A stretch of DNA of 64,000 nt, from positions 1 to 64,000 of the IMG/VR virus record IMGVR_UViG_3300021356_000797; one strand, given 5' to 3'. This document shows positions 51,001-58,807 of this stretch, in pieces. Below the pieces are notes generated by a model. It was not told the origin of the DNA, did no database searches, and worked only from the letters and a program-made list of their open reading frames with translations. The stretch's first letter is position 1. Each line of letters opens with the position of its first letter. The stretch is from a virus. The translations under genes were made by a program, and so were the position numbers.

Positions 51001-52537
51001 AATGAATGATAATTTTTCCGATGTAATGTCTCATGAGCTTGCCCATGTTTATAGTCTGGGATCTAAAGATTATATTTTAAATAATGAGTCTGCAAACGTA
51101 GCTCCTGGTATAGATAAAGAATATGAGCTTTTATGGAATATAAACAAAGACACAAAAGATCAACCTTTTTATTCATATCAAAACCATTTAAATACTGGGT
51201 CAAAACCTATTAGTTATAATACTGCTTTAAACAGTGAAATACAAAATGTTGCTGACCGTTTAAATACTAGGTACCATAACATTTCTCCTGAAGAAACTAA
51301 AGCTGATGTATATGGTATCAGAAACTATCTTCTTAGAACTCAAGGTCAAGATTATGATCAACCCTTTACTAAAGAAAATTATGATTCTTTAATGAATGAT
51401 GACAAATTTAAAGAAGGTTTGTTTTATAAGCGCATGCAAGAAAGATATGGTGATGATCAATCTAAATGGATGAAAGCTATGAATCTTATTGCTTCAAAAG
51501 AAGATGGTAAAAATTATAGAATGTATGCAGAACGTGGTGGGCAGTTGCCTAAAGCTCAAAAGGGTAATGGTGAAAAACACACTGTAGCATCAGGTGAAAC
51601 ATTCTATGGTATTGCTAATAAAAATGGTATTGCTTGGGAAGATCTTGTTAGTGCTAACCCAGGTGTTGATATAGAAAAACTTTCAGTTGGTCAGATCATT
51701 AATATCCCATCTGTTTCAAAATCAGGGGGTGTAAAAATTACATACTCAGATCCTGAACTTAACATTCTTCAGCAAGAAAGAGAGCTTGGAAATATAAAAC
51801 AATCAGAGCCAGAACAAGTAGAACAGGTTAAAATTACAAAGCAACCTGTTGAAACTAAAACTACTCAGGTATATGATGGTCCTGGTTATTTTCCAGAAGC
51901 GTTGCTACTTAAGCAAGCATATAAAGAATCTACATTTAATCCGGCTGCTCAATCTAAGATTAAAGATCCGGCTCAAGGATTTGCCCAGTTTAGACCTATT
52001 ACTGTAAGAGAATTGCAGAGACTAGGTTTTGCTGATGATACATTTGATCCTTTTGATTACACTCAGTCTATTGGTGCTCAAAGAGATTATATGAACTATT
52101 TGTATACTAGACCATGGATAGATAAGCCTAATCAATCTGAAGAGGTGAGATTAGCAAAAACATTAGCAGCATATAATTGGGGACCAGAAGTATTTAAGAC
52201 ATTCTTGACTAATAAGAAAGCAGCTGGAGTAGATATATATAACTCCTTAGATTGGGTAGATCAATTACCTGGAGAAACTGGTGATTATATTAATAAGATT
52301 TTATTAGATAGTGATGAGCAATTCCAGGCAGATTATCAAAAAGCTCTTAAAGACAGTGCTAACTTAAAGTACATTAACCTTTATAATCTAAAAGCAGGAG
52401 GAGAATCTCTACCAGTATATAATACATATAAGACTAAGAATAGAGCTTGGTTAGCAGCGCGTAAAAATTTAGGCGCTAATAAGAAGTTTATGTACGGTGG
52501 TAAAGTTTACTCTACAAGCACACCTAAAGGGCTGTAA
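48002..52537 (+). CDS. Multidomain cell-entry protein: zincin, LysM, lytic transglycosylase (1511 aa)
   Basis: Domains in order: 70-120, a Cys-containing GGLTQWFAEEWVDIKTGKKC segment of a type I recall in viral DUFs; 153-378 and 389-649, two copies of a duplicated module beginning with PLNRxExFNIPRT and including MLDEVTITPY, then an MYYRGIGKKGMEDALQSGLF-like unit, possibly ADP-ribosyltransferase-related; 664, a third MLDEVTV; 1011-1015, HELAH, a zinc-metallopeptidase motif; 1193-1237, LysM; 1300-1430, GH23-type transglycosylase with catalytic Glu1309 in AYKESTFNP. GG-LPKAQ-like linkers separate domains. Probably cuts the cell wall during DNA entry. Confidence 0.78.
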   Translation: MKGRITKTGYRRNSPDVNNDFNIIPSNRISMKGVDFPVLGIDNLGNTQLMHPGGEYEYQGDYVTELPMYGSGGLTQWFAEEWVDIKTGKKCGRSGKDKKGRPYPACRPSKRVNKTTPKTASELSAAEKAKFKRKKKSGKRIDYNHKRAQEGTEVPLNRSEVFNIPRTLRYENGNMVLQDKPVWDGMLDEVTITPYTQSEIAFQELMNNKATGGLEPVYPVFEVLSAGIKTPFTASAKALQTGVRKAPSVINPRYFKPNSNMYYRGIGKKGMEDALQSGLFRAKPADQIPARMVDLGSVGKVDMAKRFNKTYYSPRFNIADQYGAGYIAEVPKDAAKFSKRYKNTDWSMSTREQIPVSKGRILEKNWWSGYKPVKKYGGSLPKAQEGNSEAPLNRGEIFNIPRTMGYEDGKMVVQDKPIWDGMLDEVTITPYTQGNILSEYMMNNKATGGLEPVYPVFDLMTLGLKAPATAGVKAIQAGIKKAPSKLNPKYYNPNMYAKGNPNVMYRQVGKDAYQDFANSGFVRTKAEITDNPILGLLETQKEIKDVLRYNKEYRPSQYRHATDFRAPFFSRGKTTTIKDGGADYLIQTRPDKVGPNNFYSAQWNILHGDQPPVVGGFGIMDPMYRAADNFDVFKKSWWHGYKPVKQLGGSLTKYQVQGEVFPTMLDEVTVIDKGAPSAFGKGSSDRMGTTYTIPMNIKNARGYSQNGMRVLFDSPGKLAKDAQKEFRSQFGFNANKLKKNFKNIFSQDFITLGDDQTFQNAAYAGPMSLSNSYFINESDNIIEPRTISRSNTKVTTNLINNDRSALLADMARPGTKADFFNLFQQREGFRPYLEAKVSNGKVYDAKLGEEDVTSRSPFESNMINYLGSDAYFERLAGTQYNNEIDVNKWSTDKDYRKSYAERLKADKPEFLKNYYEGLSKTLANPIVAEIDHNLGSYASAGTHNHGTLTGQNVIDYNPYNFNNAFGGAEKRKEALIKELERRGATPAEIDVTMEYGIGPGMNDNFSDVMSHELAHVYSLGSKDYILNNESANVAPGIDKEYELLWNINKDTKDQPFYSYQNHLNTGSKPISYNTALNSEIQNVADRLNTRYHNISPEETKADVYGIRNYLLRTQGQDYDQPFTKENYDSLMNDDKFKEGLFYKRMQERYGDDQSKWMKAMNLIASKEDGKNYRMYAERGGQLPKAQKGNGEKHTVASGETFYGIANKNGIAWEDLVSANPGVDIEKLSVGQIINIPSVSKSGGVKITYSDPELNILQQERELGNIKQSEPEQVEQVKITKQPVETKTTQVYDGPGYFPEALLLKQAYKESTFNPAAQSKIKDPAQGFAQFRPITVRELQRLGFADDTFDPFDYTQSIGAQRDYMNYLYTRPWIDKPNQSEEVRLAKTLAAYNWGPEVFKTFLTNKKAAGVDIYNSLDWVDQLPGETGDYINKILLDSDEQFQADYQKALKDSANLKYINLYNLKAGGESLPVYNTYKTKNRAWLAARKNLGANKKFMYGGKVYSTSTPKGL
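48458..49136 (+). repeat. Internal duplication, copy 1 (aa 153-378)
   Basis: Encodes the first PLNRSEVFNIPRT - MLDEVTITPY - MYYRG module of the 1511-aa protein. DNA similarity with copy 2 is high at the start (dozens of identical codons) and falls off through the second half, suggesting an in-gene duplication followed by divergence of the tip part. Confidence 0.7.
49166..49948 (+). repeat. Internal duplication, copy 2 (aa 389-649)
   Basis: The second module, beginning PLNRGEIFNIPRT with MLDEVTITPY at residue 422 and the tip unit VMYRQVGKDAYQDFANSGFV. Both copies end in the same phrase (SWWHGYKPVK or NWWSGYKPVK) and a GG linker. Confidence 0.7.
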
Positions 52538-52557
52538 ATATGGTAGTCTGCTATAAT

Positions 52558-52569
52558 TTTTGTATATTA
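52558..52569 (+). promoter_or_regulatory. Phage promoter box TTTTGTATATTA (site 10)
   Basis: An exact box, preceded by TAATT and followed by TAAATGAGA, 23 bases before the ATG at 52593. It would drive the two following GG-linker proteins. Confidence 0.75.
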
Positions 52570-52592
52570 TAAATGAGATATCGTAACTAGTT

Positions 52593-53954
52593 ATGTCAAA
52601 AAATATTCCCACAAATAAGAAGCTTTATGCTAGAGTAAAAGCAGAAGCTAAAAAGAAATTTGATAGATGGCCTTCTGCCTATGGATCTGCCTGGCTTGTA
52701 AAAGAATACAAGAAACGTGGCGGAGGTTATAGAAAGGCAGAAGAAGGAATGGAAGTTCCTGATTATGGTTACGGTGGCGGCATGAACTATGCAGACTATG
52801 CTTACATGTATGGTGGTGAAGATGCAGACATGATGGAATATGCAAAGGGTGGTGGGATACCTGAGCGTTACAAGAACATGGGATTCACTAAAGTAGGTGT
52901 AAAGAAAAAGTCTACACGTCCTGGTAAAAAGTGGATGGTACTTGCTAAGAAAGGAGACAAGTACAAAGTGGTACACGGTGGTTTTAAAGGAATGAAAGAC
53001 TACACCCAACACGGTAGCTCTAAAAGACGTAAACGTTTTTGGGATAGAATGGGTGGTAAAGACTCTGCTAAAGCTAAAGATCCATTTAGCCCACTATACT
53101 GGCACAAGAGATTTGGTACCTGGGAAGAAGGTGGTGAAATCTTTAATGAGGATTCTATGGATTTCTACGCACAAGGTGGTGGTACAGATAACCCAGGATT
53201 TAAAGCATTACCTCCAGAAGTACAGCAAAACATTCTAGACAATATGGGTATTGGTGGTGAGTGCTATGCTTGTGGTGGTCAAAAGAAATATCAGCTTGGT
53301 GGTAAGCCTGGAAATCCATTTACTCAAGAAGAGTTGGATTATATGGAGAGCATGTATCAACAACCTGATCTAGAATATTTACCTTATCCAGATGATACTG
53401 GTAACTTGGATGTAATGTACCCAAACCCAGCCATGGGGTTAGATGTAATGCCCCCAGACTCAACTATAGAGTTAGATGAAGTGGTAGTAACAGATACTAG
53501 ACTTGGTGGTTTAAAGCCTAAGCCAATTCCAGATATGACTCCGGAAATGTTTGAGCCTGCTTTAATGCCGGTAACACTACCAGAAAGAGTGGAGTCTTAT
53601 ATAGAAGATCCAGAGAAAGAGGAAGAGCAAAAGAATAAGCCTAATAGAAGATTACAGTGGGCTATGGGTAGAATTGCTATGGCTAATGCTGCAAATCAGT
53701 TTATGGAAAACATGAATGACCGTAAACAAGAAGCTAAAATGAGACAGAATCTTCTTACTGATAACTTTGTACCAATGATTACAGGTAATGACAGAGGAGA
53801 CTATGATATAAATACAGGTATCTTTAGACCTGATGATTATGTACCTACACAGTTTCAATCTTTTATGGCAAAGGGTGGACAGATTGGTATGGTAGATGAA
53901 GACATATTACAAGAACTTATTGCAGCAGGTGCTGACATTGAAATCTTAGACTGA
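52593..53954 (+). CDS. GG-linker virion protein with two virus-type DUF regions (453 aa)
   Basis: Residues 1-50 (IPTNKKLYARVKAEAKKKFD, then WPSAYGSAWLVKEYKKRGGG) resemble DUF5872-type modules I recall from phages and large algal viruses. Residues about 95-180 (TRPGKKWMVLAKKGDKYKVV, then MKDYTQHGSSKRRKRFWDRM) resemble a second such module (DUF5754-like). Gly-Gly linkers are frequent (YAQGGGTDNPG, KYQLGGKPG). A TonB-box-like IELDEVVVTDTR lies at residues 292-303. The last third has helices and ends GGQIGMVDEDILQELIAAGA. Probably a virion or ejected protein; overlaps the next gene by TGATG. Confidence 0.65.
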   Translation: MSKNIPTNKKLYARVKAEAKKKFDRWPSAYGSAWLVKEYKKRGGGYRKAEEGMEVPDYGYGGGMNYADYAYMYGGEDADMMEYAKGGGIPERYKNMGFTKVGVKKKSTRPGKKWMVLAKKGDKYKVVHGGFKGMKDYTQHGSSKRRKRFWDRMGGKDSAKAKDPFSPLYWHKRFGTWEEGGEIFNEDSMDFYAQGGGTDNPGFKALPPEVQQNILDNMGIGGECYACGGQKKYQLGGKPGNPFTQEELDYMESMYQQPDLEYLPYPDDTGNLDVMYPNPAMGLDVMPPDSTIELDEVVVTDTRLGGLKPKPIPDMTPEMFEPALMPVTLPERVESYIEDPEKEEEQKNKPNRRLQWAMGRIAMANAANQFMENMNDRKQEAKMRQNLLTDNFVPMITGNDRGDYDINTGIFRPDDYVPTQFQSFMAKGGQIGMVDEDILQELIAAGADIEILD

Positions 53955-55906
53955 TGAAGAAGATAAAAATTAATAAACTTCCTAAAGGCTTTCACAGAAT
54001 GCCAGACGGCACAATCATGAGAGACTCAGACCACCAGAAAATGCAAGCTGGTGGTCAACCTGTTTTAGGGCCAACACCTAGAGCAGCAGCTAATCTTGAA
54101 GCAGAAAAGGGAGAAACAGTTGTTACAGATTTAGATAATAACATGATTCCTGAGCACTATAAGATTGGTGGTAAGAAGCACAGTGAAGGTGGTACACCTC
54201 TTAATCTTCCTCCCAAGTCTTTTATCTTTTCAGATCATAAGTCTATGTCAATTAAAGGTGATGACTTAAAGAAGTTTACTAACACTAGTAAAAAGTCTAT
54301 GACCCCAGCAGCTATTGCAGGGTTAAAGAAGTTTGACATTAGTGAAGAGAATAAAATTCTAAAAGATCAAGATGCAGATAAAATGGCTAAGGCTACTGCA
54401 GAGCGTAACATTCAAGCTAAGCTTGTCAAGTTAGGAGAGCTTGCTATGCTTCAAGAGTCTAAGAAAGATTTTGATAATGGTATTCCTGAAATTGCGTTGC
54501 CATATTTAAAACGTAATGGAGTAACTCCTGAACAAGTAGAGATGATTAATGCAGAGCTTGAGCAGAGAAATATGATGGAAGAAATGGCTGCTTATGGTAA
54601 AGAGATGTATGGATGGGGTGGTCAAAAGAAAATGCAGGGAGGTGGTCAGCCTAATGTATCTTATGCTCCTGATGCATTAAAAGTATTTAATCAATATGGT
54701 CTAACATTTAGTTTACCTGGTGCAACTGCATACGCAGATGTACAGGGTTATAAAGGAGATGGTCTATTCGGTGATGCTGAAACTAACCTTCCTGGGTTCT
54801 TTGAAGAGTTTACTGGAGTGTACTCTGATATTGATGCACTTAAAGAATCTTTAGATGATTATGGTGTTAATGATGTAAACCCTGAAGTTAAGAAATTCCA
54901 AGAGTGGTATACTAATACCCACATTCCTGAAGTAGCAAATCAGATTCGTGCTGAAGTAAAAGAGAAGAGAGGTTATGAGATGACTGATGATGAGTTCAAC
55001 GGTCTTGTAACTGGTCTTACTAGTGAGTTTGGTTTTCAGGATGGTAAGAAAGGATTTGGATTTGATGGTAAGATGGGTACTGTAACTTCTGGTAGAAGAA
55101 GGTTAGGTTACTCTATAGATCCTATTGAAGATACCCCGGAAATTACACCACCAGAAACTATTCCTTATGAAGGAGAGGGTAGTGATACTAATTTTTATCA
55201 GCAAGATCTTGTAAAGATTGGTGCTAAGCTTGCAGATAGAGCAAACAGATACTATGGTTATACTCAAAGATTACAACCATACTTACCTGATCCGGTATTC
55301 TTAGATCCTGAAAGAGAGTTGCAAGCTAATCAAGAGGCTTATGCTACAGCTGCAGCTACTCAAGGTCTTGTGGGCAGAGGTCAAAATTTAGCCGGCAATC
55401 TTTCTTTAATGCAAGGAAAGCTGGCGGAGCAACAAGCTAATACATTAGCTAGATATACAAACGCTAATAATCAAATAGCTAACAGCTTTGAGCTTAAGCG
55501 TGGAGATGCTATTAATGCTTTCCAAGAGTACAACGCATTGCAGAATAGACAGCAAGCTATGGATACTGCCATTGTTAACCAGCAGTATGATAACTTTAGA
55601 CGTCAGAAAAGAAATGATTTGGCTAATCTATATGCACAAGCTTTAACTAACAGAGCAGAAACAGATCTTCTTAATGATCTGTATCCTCAATATAGTATTG
55701 AACCTTTAACTGGGGGTATGGGATACTTTACCGGTAGAGGTTGGGATCCTAATTCTGATATGACTGCTTATGATAAGTTCCGTCAACAGTATTTACAAAC
55801 TACTTTAGGAGGCCCTAGAACTAAAGAAGAAGGCTCAGTACAAAAGAAATATGGTGGTTCTGCCTATAACAGAATGGGATTGAGTAAATTTATCAAGCGT
55901 AAATAA
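53954..55906 (+). CDS. GG-linker virion protein (650 aa)
   Basis: Begins MKKIKINKLPKGFHRMPDGT. Residues 40-105 (LEAEKGETVVTDLDNNMIPE; YKIGGKKHSEGGTPLNLPPK; SFIFSDHKSM) form a conserved block I recall from flavophage and crAss-like genomes. A GGQKKMQGGGQP linker follows near 225. The C-terminal 180 residues are helical (LADRANRYYGYTQRLQPYLP; LYAQALTNRAETDLLNDLYP), and the last residues NRMGLSKFIKRK are a typical conserved tail. It is probably a structural or ejected protein of the tail-core. It begins inside the last codon of the previous gene. Confidence 0.6.
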   Translation: MKKIKINKLPKGFHRMPDGTIMRDSDHQKMQAGGQPVLGPTPRAAANLEAEKGETVVTDLDNNMIPEHYKIGGKKHSEGGTPLNLPPKSFIFSDHKSMSIKGDDLKKFTNTSKKSMTPAAIAGLKKFDISEENKILKDQDADKMAKATAERNIQAKLVKLGELAMLQESKKDFDNGIPEIALPYLKRNGVTPEQVEMINAELEQRNMMEEMAAYGKEMYGWGGQKKMQGGGQPNVSYAPDALKVFNQYGLTFSLPGATAYADVQGYKGDGLFGDAETNLPGFFEEFTGVYSDIDALKESLDDYGVNDVNPEVKKFQEWYTNTHIPEVANQIRAEVKEKRGYEMTDDEFNGLVTGLTSEFGFQDGKKGFGFDGKMGTVTSGRRRLGYSIDPIEDTPEITPPETIPYEGEGSDTNFYQQDLVKIGAKLADRANRYYGYTQRLQPYLPDPVFLDPERELQANQEAYATAAATQGLVGRGQNLAGNLSLMQGKLAEQQANTLARYTNANNQIANSFELKRGDAINAFQEYNALQNRQQAMDTAIVNQQYDNFRRQKRNDLANLYAQALTNRAETDLLNDLYPQYSIEPLTGGMGYFTGRGWDPNSDMTAYDKFRQQYLQTTLGGPRTKEEGSVQKKYGGSAYNRMGLSKFIKRK

Positions 55907-55920
55907 ACCTTGAAGGTTTA
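55904..55920 (+). terminator. Hairpin overlapping the stop codon
   Basis: TAAACCT (55904-55910, its first three bases the stop codon) pairs with AGGTTTA (55914-55920), loop TGA. A weak terminator at best; a T-run only comes at 55935-55940, within promoter site 11. Confidence 0.5.
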
Positions 55921-55937
55921 CTAAACTTACCAGATTT

Positions 55938-55949
55938 TTTAGTATATTG
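55938..55949 (+). promoter_or_regulatory. Phage promoter box variant TTTAGTATATTG (site 11)
   Basis: A variant with A before GTA and a final G, 15 bases before the ATG at 55965. It would start the unit of giant proteins at the right end. Confidence 0.55.
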
Positions 55950-55964
55950 TATATATAGACTAGT

Positions 55965-58805
55965 ATGGCAACATTTATTCCAAATATAGGTGACGTAACT
56001 CCTGAAGTAGAGTACTTTAGACCTAATCTAGAACTTATGGCTGGCTACTTGGAAACAAGACAAGGCCAGTTTAATGCTGCTAGAGATGAGCTAAATACAA
56101 TGTACAATACATTGATGTCTCTAGATCTTACATTAGATGAGAATAAGAAAAGACGAGAAGAGTACTTCAAGGCTGCAGACCAGCAGATTAAAAAGTTTGC
56201 TAATGTAGATATCAGCTTACCTGAAAACATTGCTGCTGCTAAACGTGTATTCAGTCCTTTGGTAGAAGATGAAGCAATGTCTGAAGATTTCTTGTTTACT
56301 AGCAAGATTAAAAATATCATAACTACTGCAGAAAAGTTTAGAAACAGTTCTGAGGAAGAGGATAGAGCTAGATATAATCCAGAATCAATTAAGTATGCTC
56401 AGTTAAAGCAACAGGAGTACATCAATGCTTCTCCGGAAGCAAGAAAAGGTGTATCTAATTCTACTGTTAGATACGTATCTAATGTCAATCTTATGGAGAA
56501 AGCTACGGCTTTAGCTAAAGAGATGGACTTAAATGTAACTATAGATAGTATTACTGGAGGTTATAAAGTAACTAATAAGAATGGTCAGTTGATTACTCCT
56601 CAACTGCAACAGGCTTTTACTGATGCTTTTATGTCAGATCCTGAAGTTGTAGAATATTACGAGCAAAGAGCTTATGTGGATGTACAAAGTCAGATTCAAA
56701 GCTTGGCCCCTCAGCTTGGTTATCAGGGTGCTATAGATGCACTATCTCAAACACTTCAGGCTTCTAGCCAATTACTATTTGCTAAAAATGCAGAAGAGGC
56801 AAAAAAAGCTAAAGAAGTTTTAGATGCTCAGCGTAGAATTATTGAAAATAAAATTGAAACTGAAGGGATTGTTGAGGGCTCTGAAGCTCATAGAGACTAC
56901 CTTAATGTTTTAAAGAATTTAGAAACAGCTTCTAATAACCAAGAAATTGCGGCTCAAGGTTTAGGCTTGTCTTTAAATCAATTAAACTCTACAGAAGAAT
57001 TATATAGTCTGGCTTTCCGTTTATCACTTAGTGAAGATATTCAACGTGCAGCCCAGATCTTATCTGATAGAGGTATGGAGCAAACTGTTAAAGAAGATGC
57101 GTTTGCACTAGAAGCTGTTAAACAGCAGAATAGATTAGAACTTGCTTTATTTAAAGCAGAACTTGAGAATGCTGGAAGTTCTAGTTCAGGACAAAGTGGT
57201 GTTAGCTGGGATCCTGTACAAGCTGCAGTAGATGCCGGTGCTAGAAGCCGTGGTGCAGAAGGTACAGAATATGCTGGTAACTTAGATATCACTACTGCTA
57301 AATCTGCATTAAAAGGTTATGTAGATATAGAAGAAGATATGTACCGTAAATTTATTACCAACTTCTTGAGTAAAGAAAATGGTGGATATCTCAGCAGCGT
57401 AGGTGGCGGTTCTGCAAATGGTAAGGCTGCTGTAGATGCGTATCTTGCAGAGTTAGATGCTTTAGGTCCTCTAGAAAGACAGGAAAGAATTGCAGATGAT
57501 CTACTAGAGATTTCACAAAGTGGTCATAGCTATGATGCTAAAGCATTAGAAGATATGGAGGCTATGGTAAACAGCATTGCTGCAGCTAATAATGCAGTTA
57601 ATGGAACTGTTTATCAATCTCACAGGCTATTACAACAGGAATATGCAGGTCAACCAGATGAGCTAATGCTATCTGAGTTAATGTTTGATGATGCTGGTGT
57701 AATTTTATCTGAGAGCCAGTTTGTAAATCAAGCTACAGATTTTGTAAATGCTAATATAGCACGTCAAGATGGGGGTAGAGGATTTGATCAAAATAGATAT
57801 ACTAGTTATAGACAAACTTTTGATAACTATGGTAGTGCATATCCTACTTATGCAGAAGCAGATCCAAATAAGTTAAAAGAACTTTATCAGGTATATAAAA
57901 ATAATATTGATAATATCTATAAAAATAATAGTGTTAATGTTCATCAATACTTTGATCCAGATATAGTTGGGGGAGGTTCCAGCCGTGCATTTGAAGTTAA
58001 TGCTTCATATGTTGCAGATCCTATGACTTACTACAATAAAAAGAAAGCAGGTCATCAGAATTCTAAAAAAGCATTTACAGTTATAGCTGGTACTGTTATG
58101 GCTGCTAAAAATTCAGATAGCTACATCTATCCTGGTTCAATGATTGAAAATAATTATTTTGGACTAGATGCTTTTCCAGATGGGGAAGATAACAAGATGG
58201 TTATAGAAAACGCTGCAACAGAATTGCTTAATAGCTTTTTACAAACCGCTCAAAAATCTAATGATGGTAGCTCTGTAGGTAGACCTACGGCTATAGTAGA
58301 TGTTGCAAAAGGAATTACTATTGGAGATAAACGTTATGTAGCTACACAGATTACATTTGATGAAACCTATATGGCTGGATTAAAAGAAGATAATCCAGGT
58401 AAGTATAAAGATGCTCCAAGTAAATACACCATTTTTACACCTCAAGAAGCTATGCCTGTTGGCTACTTCCCTAGTGATGGATCAGGAGCTTTAATGGCTT
58501 CTATTATAGCTAGTGGTGAACGCACTACACAATTCCCTCAAGGGCTAGGATCAGTTACTTATACTTATGATGATGAGTCTGGATTGATTCAAGTCTATGG
58601 TAAAATTAAAAGCCTTAATCCAGAAAATGGAGGCTATGAAATGAGAGAGTATGTAGAGTCTGTAGATGAAGAAAACTTTGACATTGTAAGAAATTCTGTA
58701 TGGAATGTAGTTCAGGCAACTCTTGAATCTAATGAACAACGCTTAAAAGAATTAGAAGCGGCACAAGGTATTACAAGGGTTACTGATCCTAATAAATTAA
58801 AGTAA
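55965..58805 (+). CDS. Large conserved, probably ejected/cargo protein (946 aa)
   Basis: Mostly helical, starting MATFIPNIGDVTPEVEYFRP with a Leu/Glu/Arg-rich body of coiled-coil character. The middle has a conspicuous LGYQGAIDALSQTLQASSQL stretch; the C-terminal half is mixed, with a beta region (GERTTQFPQGLGSVTYTYDD). No catalytic motif was noticed. In crAss-like phages the genes after the tail module encode large proteins packed in the head or tail and injected with the genome. The stop is two bases before the next start. Assignment rests on size and synteny. Confidence 0.6.
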   Translation: MATFIPNIGDVTPEVEYFRPNLELMAGYLETRQGQFNAARDELNTMYNTLMSLDLTLDENKKRREEYFKAADQQIKKFANVDISLPENIAAAKRVFSPLVEDEAMSEDFLFTSKIKNIITTAEKFRNSSEEEDRARYNPESIKYAQLKQQEYINASPEARKGVSNSTVRYVSNVNLMEKATALAKEMDLNVTIDSITGGYKVTNKNGQLITPQLQQAFTDAFMSDPEVVEYYEQRAYVDVQSQIQSLAPQLGYQGAIDALSQTLQASSQLLFAKNAEEAKKAKEVLDAQRRIIENKIETEGIVEGSEAHRDYLNVLKNLETASNNQEIAAQGLGLSLNQLNSTEELYSLAFRLSLSEDIQRAAQILSDRGMEQTVKEDAFALEAVKQQNRLELALFKAELENAGSSSSGQSGVSWDPVQAAVDAGARSRGAEGTEYAGNLDITTAKSALKGYVDIEEDMYRKFITNFLSKENGGYLSSVGGGSANGKAAVDAYLAELDALGPLERQERIADDLLEISQSGHSYDAKALEDMEAMVNSIAAANNAVNGTVYQSHRLLQQEYAGQPDELMLSELMFDDAGVILSESQFVNQATDFVNANIARQDGGRGFDQNRYTSYRQTFDNYGSAYPTYAEADPNKLKELYQVYKNNIDNIYKNNSVNVHQYFDPDIVGGGSSRAFEVNASYVADPMTYYNKKKAGHQNSKKAFTVIAGTVMAAKNSDSYIYPGSMIENNYFGLDAFPDGEDNKMVIENAATELLNSFLQTAQKSNDGSSVGRPTAIVDVAKGITIGDKRYVATQITFDETYMAGLKEDNPGKYKDAPSKYTIFTPQEAMPVGYFPSDGSGALMASIIASGERTTQFPQGLGSVTYTYDDESGLIQVYGKIKSLNPENGGYEMREYVESVDEENFDIVRNSVWNVVQATLESNEQRLKELEAAQGITRVTDPNKLK

Positions 58806-58807
58806 CT

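Noticed and set aside
52596-53012. 138-aa minus-strand ORF inside the GG-linker gene
   Set aside because: Antisense of a Lys/Gly-rich coding region; Phe/His/Leu-rich text with no domain.
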